Below are positions 55,084 through 64,000 of a DNA stretch of 64,000 bases, piece after piece. The notes under the pieces are model-generated. The model had not been told where the DNA came from. It searched no databases and was given only the letters and a program-made list of their open reading frames with translations. Position 1 is the stretch's first letter. Each line of letters begins with the position of its first letter. Source of the DNA: Haemaphysalis longicornis (taxonomy: Eukaryota; Arthropoda; Arachnida; Ixodida; Ixodidae); contig CM023449.1 of assembly GCA_013339765.2 (NCBI GenBank), positions 33,393,622 through 33,457,621 on the forward strand. Direction: 5' to 3'. A program made the translations under genes and the position numbers.

Positions 55084-57650
55084 AAAAAAAGTTTATGAGT
55101 GCAGGTTGGCATGCGGTCCAGTTACGTGCAGAAAGTCCATCAGTGACCTGAAGTATCTATCTTCCTGCACCCAGTTGTTGTAGTCATCCCATTTATTCCA
55201 CCTTAGGCCAACCCCTCTGAGCACGTCTTCTCCAGCTGTCCTTGTTGCCGCGCACATCCGCAAAGAATGCTTGGCATCACCTTCAGCCGCCGGAGCCGGA
55301 CCCTTGGGGCTAGTTCCTGGGTCTTCTTGTGGGTGTCCCCAAGTCCAAGCGACTGTAAGTGTGGCGGCCACCCCAGTCCGAAGCCTCCCGGGAGAAACTT
55401 CCCCCACTCGGTAAATATTATTGGGCAGGGAGCGGACACACGGGGAATTAGGGAACTTGTGTCCCTTCTCAGAAGATATTTCTGGGATAAAATACGGGAG
55501 CACGGATAGCAAGAAAGGCGTCTTGGGGAGGATTTAGGGTGGGAAGAAGAGTGGGAAAGATGGTCCCGCTAATTAGTATAGTCAAACCATGCCCCTGCAC
55601 CAAATGTACACGGATCATTCTGTGATGTCTTGAAGAGACTGTGAATCTGCTGGCAGTTTAGAGGCGTCTTCTTCATGGCTGCAGATGCTTCACACCACTG
55701 AGTAAGTCTGTGTAGATATGCACCACCCGGGATATTATCGAGTTTCACTTGCAGCATTGATTGCGCCATGTACAGCCTGGAGCTCCAGTAGCAGCGGGAC
55801 GGGAGTGTCGGTGGTGCAACAGCGCGAGAACTTAATTTCTGGGTATGTGGCACTGATGAACAAATGATTCGCATTTATTTTTTCACTCATCAGTGCTAAT
55901 GCCATCGATTTTAGGAGGTGCGGGATCTTTGGGTTCTTGTAGCAAAGTGAATATATCACTCCTAAAGGAGATGGGCAATGTTTCTGGGGAAGCCTTTCTC
56001 TCGGAACTTTACGGTATGTAACAAACCAATTACACCTTATATGGTTAATAAACTGTGGGCATTAGTCCCCAGAGTACAGGTGGCATGTTTGTAAACACAC
56101 ACTTTCTTGTACCCAGGACAGGTGTCATTTGCACTTAAAAATAACTCGAATTTAAGTCCTCCGCCCTGCAGAAGAGCTGCGTCTGTGTACAATGCGCAGT
56201 GACCTTGAGGGACCGGGCTATAAGAGGTTGGCGCTGGCTGGTCACGGCGACGAAGCTTCGCTGTCTTATTCGTTGTCATTGATGTGTACCGCCAATGTGG
56301 AAGGGCGTCTAAGGTTCAAGTAACGAGAGGCTCATTACAAAAAGGTGAACGAAACGCGACGGCCATTGGGACATAAAAACGCTTGAGCTTTCTTGCTTCT
56401 TCGCTCTGGTTTATATTCGCCATGTATTATTGATCTGGGCGTGTTCCTGTAAGATTGGAATCCGGGTGAGACGAGGAAGTGCCGTGATGGCGCTCGTGGC
56501 CTTTCTGTTAATATGTTTCGTCCATTTTGGCAAGGTAAGTCTGTGAAACTGTGCCTGTTAAAGTAGGCGCAGCTGGAGAAGAGCGCCCACTAGTCGTCGA
56601 GGCACCTCTGTGCGGGCTCCTCCACCCCTCGTTCCAATCCGGCGGATCAAGTGCAAGGTTGTCGAAGAGCCCTTGCGTGCCTTTTGGAGCCAATGTATAC
56701 CCGGACCCGACTGGTGGACCGTACGTCCGAGCACCCGAAGCTCTTCTTTGGCTGGTATGACGGCTGAACCAATTTTAACTAGAAAGTTAGCCTTGGAGGC
56801 TACCTTCCTCCCTGCCGTGTTAGCCACTTGTACGTAGCAAGACTTCTCAGCTGATATTTCTAAACCGGCTGATTCCGCAAAGGCAGGAAACACATCTAGG
56901 GCTTGCTGGAGATGCCGACGCTGCAAACCGAGGTGTTGGTATGTGGACCACAGCATGACATCATCCGCGTAGATGAAAAATCTCCCAAAAGGGATGTATT
57001 GTAGCTTTCGTGCCAACAGTGCAAATGCGATGTTGAACAATAGAGATGCTAGCACGGAGCCTTGCGGTGCCTCCCGATTCGATGTAAACAGGCCGACAGG
57101 CTTCCCATCCACTCGTACTGAAAACGTCCTTGAGCACAGAAAGGAGTGTGCCGCTTTAGTTACAGGAAGTGGAATCCCTAAAGACTCCATGTGTCTGAGT
57201 ATTTTCCTGTTGTCTACGTTGTCACAAGCCTTGGAAAGGTCGGTGGCCCCCACCGTCCGCACACCGTGGCTGTGGGTGAAACATGCAAGATATCGTCAGC
57301 CAGAATAGACAGGCCATCCTTTGTACTCCGGTAAGGGCTGAGGACAATCTGAGCAGGATGGTACTTTCTGTTGTATTTAAGCCACCAGGATAATCGAGTG
57401 GCCACTATTCGCTCAAATGTCTTGCATATTGTAGATGTGAAAGAAATGGGTTTTAATGCCCTAATACCCGCGAGTGGTTTTTCTGGTTTGGGGACGGGCA
57501 CCACCACGGAGTGTTTCCACTCGGGTGGAATGATATCTTTCGCCACACAATCATTCAACGAATGGAGTAGTGCCCCCAAGTCTCCTCCTCCAATTTCTTG
57601 AGCAGCTTATACGGGATTTCATCAACCCTGGAGAAGAGTGCTGCTGCGAT
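55084..57650 (-). pseudogene. Degraded I/R1-type LINE ORF2 (RT, RNase H, C-terminus)
   Basis: Minus-strand order. RT fingers (57579-57300): LNDCVAKDIIPPEWKHSVVVPVPKP, LKPISFTSTICKTFERIVATRL. After a frame break come SKACDNVDNRKILRHMESLG (first Asp box) and REAPQGSVLASLLFNIAF, then the catalytic box FFIYADDVMLWS (about 56960-56990) and thumb LRVLGRTVH. Next is an RNase H start (HCALYTDAALLQGG, about 56200) and decayed remainder. A C-terminal portion (KWDDYNNWVQEDRYFRSLMDF) stops near 55093. The 3' end has an A/T-rich tail at 55083-55092. Multiple frameshifts; the endonuclease is missing. Confidence 0.75.
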
Positions 57651-58970
57651 TCATGATTTCAAAAAAAAATTCATAGAAAACAATCCGCACACAGCTTAGG
57701 TGTGTTGTTCCTGCTTCATCATTATTTAAGTTGTTTGATCATACGCACTGCTCCAGATTATTGTTCTTTTAACATGTGGCAATTATCTTTGCGCTATATA
57801 TCTGTTTCTTCATCTTAATCCCCAGGAATTGTTTCAACTATTAATTCCTTCAACAAAACGTGCTCAGAAACTGCAAAGTAAGCGATTGGAAAGTCCGCAG
57901 CGAAACTTGGCTGCTGGTTACACCACCTGGACTGTAGGCGTGCACGACTAGCATTCCTAGATGTGCGGATGCCCAGTTAGCCAATGAACGCATCATACCT
58001 ATCGCATAGTGCGGAGCTTCATTTTTGCAATAAGTAGCTTTTTGTTCGTACCATCCATATCATGTTATACGTGTTTTAGATGAGGTTTTGTTTTTTTTTA
58101 TCTAAGGGTGGCAATATCGATGCCAGCGCCACCACATTTTTGAAACCTCGTGCTATGAAGTAGATCTACAATCATAGAGCTTTTATGCTGGTGCAAGTTT
58201 CCTGTTTGGTTCGGTTCTTTTGAAATGGAAAAATGTATATAGGTCGCCTCAGAATGGTCTTCTCTCCTATAACCATGTTTTTCTACACATTCAAAAAAAT
58301 TTTAAAATGCGTTTTTTTTGTCGACGTATATTTGTCTCTACTGTCCCTGGAAATACCTGTGGAATACAAAGGGAATTAAAATTCCTCCAAATCTTATAAC
58401 TACTTGACCTGCGTACTGTGAACGGGCACACTTGCAGTGGTACATATCCGTCAGGACGCTGGCTTGAATAAAGTGTTAGCAGACATTAAACTAAAAGCTA
58501 AATCTCGCGAAAGTCATGTACTCCCGTGCACTTACCCGAGCGTTTGCCCACGGGAGCAGAAAGGCAAGAATCAAAATCCTGTGAAAGGGCCCGACGCAAG
58601 CCGAGTAGAGGGCGATGAAAAACCTGCGCAACAAGTAAAAGAATGCGCAGACAATACATTTTAGACAAAACATTTGGCGAACGCAAAAAAGGAACATATG
58701 GCGACGATCGTTCAGACTTGTGGGAAAAGTGTAGCACTGTTGGTGGGAAAAGTGTGCACTAATGCACTGTTGTAGCGTGGCTAAAACAACGTGTCTTTCG
58801 GACAAGGGCCCCCACGCTACACCAAGCGCGGCACTAAGTTAATGCCGATTTGGTTAGAGCTGAGTCGTTCAGCCATAACTGGTTTCTGCCATCGTGCCCA
58901 ACTGAGAAAAACTCGAGGTTGAGCGTACGACGTCTAAGGAAGTCAAGGGCTGGCGTGGTATGCAATCGCT
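57651..58970. other. No confident gene
   Basis: A Lys/Cys-containing 75-codon plus frame (58437-58664) starts just after a GGCACACTTGCAG acceptor-like site but matches nothing I know. Confidence 0.3.
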
Positions 58971-58971
58971 G

Positions 58972-59122
58972 ATTGTGGGGTTAACGCGCCGACGCACCGC
59001 AGGCGATGAGGCGCGCCGTAGTGGAGGGCTCCGGATTTTTATTGTACAGCTGGGGCCTAATTCTTCTTACAGTCGTCCGATTCATCTCATTCGGGGTTTT
59101 TTTCTATTCGCCTCCATCGAGA
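58972..59122 (-). mobile_element. Truncated tRNA-derived SINE
   Basis: GATTGTGGGGTTAACGCGCCGACG, GGCGATGAGGCGCGCCGTAG and GGAGGGCTCCGGAT are well kept. The central part is scrambled, then TTCGCCTCCATCGAGA. There is no tRNA head. Confidence 0.75.
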
Positions 59123-59316
59123 CAAGGCTGGAAGTTTCTCGAACGAAGAGACGGTAACACGATCACTCGCCGGCTCGCCGGCGAGAAAACAACAAAAATA
59201 AAACCTCCGCCGCTCCGGTTTCGTAAAGCGAAGCTTTTTACCTTACCCCCCAGGGTACTTTCGAGGACCGTTGGTGTCACCAGAAAAACTCCAGCGAACA
59301 AATAAGAATTTACTGG

Positions 59317-59395
59317 CACCTTGCCGGAATCGAACCTGGAACTAATAGAGTAACAAAGCGAGAGCCCGTTGTCTTACCGATCATTAGCTAGAATG
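59317..59395 (-). tRNA. tRNA-like sequence, minus strand
   Basis: On the minus strand, TAGCTAATGATCGGTAAGAC (A-box-like) is followed by a ~20-base anticodon-arm region and AGGTTCGATTCCGGCAAG, a perfect B-box (59325-59340) with pairing to form a T arm. Stems are otherwise weak. It could be a tRNA pseudogene or the head of a second SINE family. Confidence 0.35.
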
Positions 59396-59649
59396 GACGC
59401 GAAGACGGGAAGACAAAGTGTACTCACCAAGCACATCTACGGCGGCGGGCGCGTTTACCCCCTGCCTTCTCGTTGAATGCCACGTGAAAGCGTCACACGA
59501 CCACTCACGCCCGTCTAGCGGCCCTGTGCGCACCTTGCTCATGTGCTAAGAGTTATAAAAAAAGAGAAGCCGCGCCTAAGCAAACCATGGAATCTCACGT
59601 TTGGTACGTCAATGTGATTGACAAGCCTGTGGCCACCTGCCAGTGTTCA

Positions 59650-60394
59650 CGTAAAAAATCACACCAGCTTCTTTCGGCGACCCGCGCCCTCACGCCAAAT
59701 CGTCAAGGAACACATTCAAATACTCCTTAATGACAAGGCCATGACTCCAAACCCCAGCATCAAGATCCTGGACCTACATCTCGAATGCAACACCAAGAGT
59801 GACGTCTCCTTGGACGGCCTGGCCTAAAAACAGCATGAAGCCACGCTTCCCAGGTAGCTTTCGATTAATTGAAGCTTTTGTCCTCTCGACAGCGGTGCAC
59901 TTACGTCAACGGCCCTGTCTTCGTCTCGACGAGGAACACACAGAGATGCATTATATAATGATTAGAAAGGCGGTTGGGACATCTGGTCTTCTCATGAGTG
60001 CATCCGAACTGTTCGTTTCTTTTTAGTTAACTGCTCCGATTCGTAATATTCATTTGTTAACGCTCCTGTTTGTACTCATTTTGACTAACTGGACTGTTTC
60101 CCTTGGCTTAGAAATTTGAACCCCTCCATCTAAGTTGTCTGTAATTACATCCGTTACCTCGGTGACTTGTGTTTGTAACTTGACCTGTCTAAACATCGAG
60201 GGCAGCAACACGCCATCTTTGTGCTGTTTTACCGTTCAAGGCTCTTGCTCATTCTTGCGTGTACCTCGCTTAGGACCCAAGAAATGACGGCAGCAGAAGA
60301 GGCAGCCATCACCTTGGCTCTCACTCAACCAGGGGTTTGGAGGGTAGTCACCTGTCCCAGCAAGCCTACTGGAATTCGGTGGGGTTTGTCCTGA
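59650..60394 (+). pseudogene. LINE ORF2 relic (RT thumb and RNase H scraps)
   Basis: 59700-59826 reads QIVKEHIQILLNDKAMTP then SIKILDLHLECN, like the strand preceding the thumb in I/R1-type RTs (I.L.G..I....SI.ILG..L). 60284-60394 reads MTAAEEAAITLALTQPGV, then VVTCPSKPTGIR, like RNase H (E-A-A-I..A, followed by a strand in which S-D-S is degraded). The two pieces are in the expected order on the same strand with non-coding decay between. Confidence 0.4.
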
Positions 60395-60639
60395 CCTGCA
60401 CTGTGCGTTCTAAAAACCCCTCCCCACGGTTCCATCAGCTCATCTGGACACCACCCTAACGCTTTAAAAAACGGGTGACATGAGTCACCCGCTTGTAACG
60501 TCCAGGGAGATAATCCAGCATTATAGCCTTCTGAGACAGACCATACTTCGCCTTACCCTGACCTTTCCAGAGAACAACAAACACAGGCTCATATAATCCG
60601 GGCTCCTCAAGGGCTTGACGCGAATGGTAATGCCCCGTA

Positions 60640-60985
60640 ATCGCTGGTTGTAGGACTTCAGCCCGTTTAACGATCAGCCCGACGCAACCCAGCTTCAGCG
60701 ATGAGGCCGCGCGGTAGTGGAAGAAGGCTCCGGATGGGCTGTTCAGAAATTTGGACACCTCCCCAGGGGATCTCGTGACGTGCGTCAGAGACATCTCGTA
60801 CCCGCGGGAGATTTTTTCCACCTTTGCTCGCCTCTATCAGAAAAGTAAACTCGCCGCCGCGCGCACGTATCAGGAATCGAACTAACCCACATTTGAAGTA
60901 AAGATGGTTGAGTTGTGAAGACGTTTTTCTCTTGTGTTTTACTCAGCCGCGCAGCGCCTTAGCCACTGAGCCACCGCGGTGGGTG
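60640..60985 (-). mobile_element. tRNA-derived SINE with internal insertions
   Basis: CTGGTTGTAGGACTT tail side, CGATGAGGCCGCGCGGTAGTGG, CTCGTACCCGCGGGAGA, CGCCTCTATCAGAAAAG, GGAATCGAACTAACCC (B-box), then about 45 extra bases (60893-60940), then GCGCCTTAGCCACTGAGCCACCGCGGTGGG (A-box). It is longer than the 239-bp full-length copy because of small insertions throughout. Confidence 0.75.
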
Positions 60986-61559
60986 GAAATGCGATCGCCT
61001 TCGATTTTTTTACAACTGGTAGGATATGGAGTTTAAAACCTGGCCCTCGCAGCAAAATAACAGCAGAAAAAAACCGGAGAAAGAGGTTAAGGCCGCACGT
61101 GAAGCACTGCGTGTATCGTGCGCAGTAAAACCTAATACTTTGACAGATGGAGCCGTGGTTTTTGGGTCATCCTCGCGCGCTGTTGAAATGCCCTCTTCCT
61201 GTAGCCTTGGCGCAAATTCTGAGGCCTCAATTACAACTATCATGATAGAATACGACCCGTTGAAACAGGATGCTTAAGTTAACAATGATGCTCTCGGCTG
61301 GTCTGGAGTCTAGTCTGGAGTGCTGAAGGGGATGGAATGGTGGTGTACGAAGTTGTGTGAGTTATGTCCGAGTCTGCTGGTCCCGTAGTATTTGACACCA
61401 CATTAGCTTTACGAGATGTTTCTGGTATAATCCGTCTGTGTTCTTGAAGAGGAACTAAAGGCTCAATATCCTATTGTGCAAATTGAAAAATCACACGTTT
61501 CGTTGCTGTCTCGTCCTTTGTTCAAGGGCAAACGATGTCTTGTTTGCTGGAAGTGGTGG
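60986..61559. other. No recognisable gene
   Basis: Frames of 77-83 codons on opposite strands at 61010-61277 shadow each other. No domain. Confidence 0.3.
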
Positions 61560-61848
61560 TACTAAAGAAACGTTATCGCCAAGAGCAGCTGATTTTTTTG
61601 TCGTCTTTGGCGGGTGGCGGGCCTAGTCCGGGATGCCTTGGCCATCCCGCTCGCCCTTTCAACCAACCGGAGTTGGTCCTCAGGGTCTGGATTGCCAGCT
61701 GGGCCTCGCACAGCTCCTTGCTTTGTTGGGTAACGTGTGGCGCAGCGGCGCCAGCATACTCCAGCACTATGAGGTATGCATACTGTGTTCGGAAGGGAGC
61801 AGTAGTTGGAAAACAAGTCGTAGGTTTTCGGTTATATATCGCATGCAA
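61560..61848 (-). pseudogene. I/R1-type LINE ORF2 extreme C-terminus
   Basis: In two minus-strand frames: QQSKELCEAQLAIQ and EDQLRLVERASGMAKA followed by a stop-proximal basic tail. The W/C-E-A-L....DQ...V.RA...A..QG pattern is the closing helix of tick I/R1-type ORF2 proteins as I know them. Short and frameshifted. Confidence 0.4.
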
Positions 61849-62469
61849 TATGGCGCCATGCGGAAACGAGTTTCTTTGCAGTTGCCTGGACAGTACCGCT
61901 TCTTCCCTGCCCAGTTTATGGTTTTGTGGCCGATACGTGTTCCTGCCTAGTCGGCGATTCTACAGGATGTTCTTGTATCTTTCGGGGATTCCGATAAGCA
62001 CGCGGTGGCCTGGGGGATGGGCGCGGGGAAATAAATAATTATAGCTGGAGTTCGTGCCTCACATTCGTCCTATTTTTTTTTTTCTTTTTCGGGGAGTAAA
62101 AGAGCTCACAACAAAATGCCCCAAGTGTATCGGGGACTTTACATGATCCTCGCCATCTGCTTGAAAGCGTGTTCTGATTGGTTTTCACTTCCCCTTAGAA
62201 AGGCTAAGGGACAAGAATAAAGGCTCGCTTTCTTAAGAAACCATCGCATGGGGTGCCAAAGCACAGGAGAGGATAAGGTCCCAGGATTGGGCTGCCACCA
62301 AGCCCCAGCCTAGCGAAGCATGCCGTCTGAGAGGAGGCGCACAAAATACACTTGGTGATTACTAAAATTGATGGCTGTCCCGGCAACTTAGTGGATTGCG
62401 TTATTAATGTCTGACGTTTGCGGGTGGCTGTTGTATATACATGGGCACCAGTAGTGAGTAGGTACGGTA
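61849..62469. other. No recognisable gene
   Basis: Nothing recognised before the LINE at 62.5 kb. Confidence 0.3.
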
Positions 62470-63822
62470 TGCTCTTGCGTTCTCCTGCATGCACCGTTGG
62501 CCGCGCTTGTAATGAAACCTTGTCAGACGATGAGTCCATCACGTCTGGTGTACCACAGGGCAGCATTTTGGGGCCTTTGTTGTTTCTGGTATATCTAAAT
62601 GATATTTTTGATATCCCTTTTCCAGTTCATCTCGTAGCTTATGCTGATGATATTACAATGCTTGCCACAGGAAACACACTAGCTGAGTTATCACTCTGTG
62701 GCAACCCATTTTTGGAATATTTGCGTTGCTGGTGCAATAGAAATCGTCTTAAGGTTATTACGTATAAAACAAAAGCTGTGATATATAGAAAAAAAAATAG
62801 AGTAGTAAGTGGTGACATCGAATTGCTTTTGGGAAATGACAAGATTGACATCGTGTCCAGTATAAAATCTCTCGGTGTCGTATTCTCTGAGACGCTGAAT
62901 TGGGATATACAGGTTGACAGTGCTAGAGCTGAAATGAACAAATTAAATGGCTTGTTATATAAACATAGGTTAACCCTTCCCACAGAAGTTAAACTGCTCA
63001 TTTACAACGCATATATTGTACTTGTGATCACTTATTGCCACACGGTTTGGGGAAAAACGACGAAGTCTAATAAACAACGCCTTCTTGTTGCGCAAAAAAG
63101 AGCAATAAGGCTGATAGATAATATACCGTGTAATGCTCACACAGAAGAATACTTCAGGCAGTATCATATTTTTGGAGTAACTACACTGTATACATATAGG
63201 CTACTTTGCATTTACAAAACTGCTGTAACAATAAACAATGCATTCGTGATAACAATTTTTAGGCTAGTGCGTCATGAACCCACTTATAATATACGTCACT
63301 CTAATCCATGGTTCCTACCACTAAGCCGCACCAAATACCGCACACAGTCATTATCTTGGAATCTACCCAAATACTTAAATATTCTCGATGGTAATAACTT
63401 TAATATACCAATGTTTTGTACAACAACGTTTATAGAATTGATGCATCTTCTTGAGCCTTCGACCGAATAGGCTCTTCTAAGTAGCAATTTTACAATGAAA
63501 TGTGACTATGTATTATTTTCGCTGTATTTTTCTTGCCTTTCACATTAGAATTGTGTAGTGGTACTTGTGTGCAATTGTGAACTCGTATATATTTAGAATT
63601 GTATAACAATGTTTTTACCGATTTTAATTTCTGTAGTTGTGTATATTTTTCAAATTATCGCGTTGCGTTTGTGCTCTAACCACACAACTGCTAAGTGGGC
63701 CGGAAGGGGTCTTCAAGCTGCATATGGCAGCTTCTTCCCTTTCGTCTTCTCTCATTGTGTACTTTGTGCACTTTGTTTGTGTACTTTGTTTGAGAGAAAT
63801 AAAACATATCATATCATACCAA
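62470..63822 (+). mobile_element. 5'-truncated CR1/Jockey-type LINE
   Basis: It contains the C-terminal two thirds of a reverse transcriptase, a ~350-base 3' UTR and a 3' end GAAATAAAACATATCATATCATACC, i.e. a short tandem tail (ATATC). It is one of the less decayed elements in the window. Confidence 0.8.
62520..63470 (+). CDS. Reverse transcriptase, C-terminal part (LINE)
   Basis: A single open frame of ~315 supported codons: ITSGVPQGSILGPLLFLVYL, then VAYADDITMLATG with the catalytic YADD (62637-62648), then a helical thumb (LRCWCNRNRLKVITYKTKAV), IKSLGVVFSETLNWDIQVDS, a C-terminal domain with YCHTVWGKTTKSNKQRLLVA and RAIRLIDNIP, and stop at 63468-63470. The part of the frame before about 62520 does not look like RT and is probably flanking. 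The fingers and endonuclease are missing because the copy is 5'-truncated. No RNase H follows, as in CR1/Jockey-type LINEs. The open state suggests a fairly recent insertion. Confidence 0.8.
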   Translation: MSDDESITSGVPQGSILGPLLFLVYLNDIFDIPFPVHLVAYADDITMLATGNTLAELSLCGNPFLEYLRCWCNRNRLKVITYKTKAVIYRKKNRVVSGDIELLLGNDKIDIVSSIKSLGVVFSETLNWDIQVDSARAEMNKLNGLLYKHRLTLPTEVKLLIYNAYIVLVITYCHTVWGKTTKSNKQRLLVAQKRAIRLIDNIPCNAHTEEYFRQYHIFGVTTLYTYRLLCIYKTAVTINNAFVITIFRLVRHEPTYNIRHSNPWFLPLSRTKYRTQSLSWNLPKYLNILDGNNFNIPMFCTTTFIELMHLLEPSTE

Positions 63823-64000
63823 AGCGTAACCTTTCTACCGAATTAAACCATGAAAAAGCACACCGCCGCGGTGCGACACCTCGTGTTAAAATATTCGACA
63901 GCTGAAGTTTGTAGCTTTTAAGCAGCACGGGAACAACAAATGTTCCCGCATACATCGATTTTACATTTAAATGTTCCCGCTTCAAAGTTTATGCCGTGTA
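63823..64000. other. Palindromic GGGAACA motif near the window end
   Basis: CGGGAACA (63928-63935) and TGTTCCCG (63941-63948) form an 8-bp hairpin. AAATGTTCCCGC occurs twice (63938-63949 and 63969-63980). No gene. Confidence 0.5.

Overview
The window reads as a gene-poor, repeat-dense stretch of a eukaryotic nuclear genome, most likely an arachnid and probably a hard tick. This is an inference from repeat families: at least eight copies of a tRNA-headed SINE with the composition I know from tick 'Ruka'-type SINEs, I/R1-type, RTE-type and CR1/Jockey-type LINEs, and a Ty3/Gypsy gag-protease relic and LTR. There are no prokaryotic operons, Shine-Dalgarno signals, rRNA genes or CRISPR arrays. I found no intact host gene. 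Two places carry splice-acceptor-preceded coding segments that could be host exons or exon relics (35710-36035 minus, 53094-53360 plus).

Layout. 1-530: microsatellite and two head-to-tail SINEs. 0.9-1.1 kb: short RTE relic. 3.4-5.75 kb: Gypsy-type gag-protease relic (minus) between direct repeats. 6.6-9.0 kb: SINE, LINE fragment, and a SINE whose tail has become a 119-bp tetranucleotide array. 10.1-11.6 kb: three related foldback/MITE units. 14.5-15.1 kb: internally deleted pogo/Tigger element. 17.1-18.0 kb: TIR element and a diverged relative. 22.0-22.55 kb: another TIR element. 23.9-25.0 kb: LINE 3' end. 26.4-26.8 kb: CA-rich microsatellite. 27.6-29.4 kb: 5'-truncated RTE LINE with a 12-bp target duplication. 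30.8-31.1 kb: complete SINE with an 11-bp target duplication. 32.2-33.8 kb: 51-bp minisatellite, TA array and GC-rich island. 33.9-34.2 kb: hairpin MITE. 34.7-35.1 kb: LINE 3' end.

The centrepiece is 38886-46596, a three-level nest. A CR1/Jockey-type LINE (plus) is split by a P-element-like THAP transposon with 8-bp target duplications (39203-46231). That transposon is split in turn by a nearly full-length 5.2-kb I/R1-type LINE on the minus strand with 11-bp duplications (39551-44751). Removing each layer restores the one beneath, so the order of insertion is readable.

46.6-64 kb: solo Gypsy LTR with ATAT duplications, a tRNA-like sequence, SINE relics, a frameshifted exon-like segment, a tandemly duplicated 3'UTR-like block, a CTCC/GGAG hairpin array, and at least four more LINE relics. 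The largest are at 55.1-57.65 kb (minus) and 62.5-63.8 kb (plus).

The sequences interact as mobile-element layers rather than as a pathway. The LINEs carry the kind of machinery that SINEs usually borrow. The MITEs and the deleted Tigger and P-like elements are non-autonomous.
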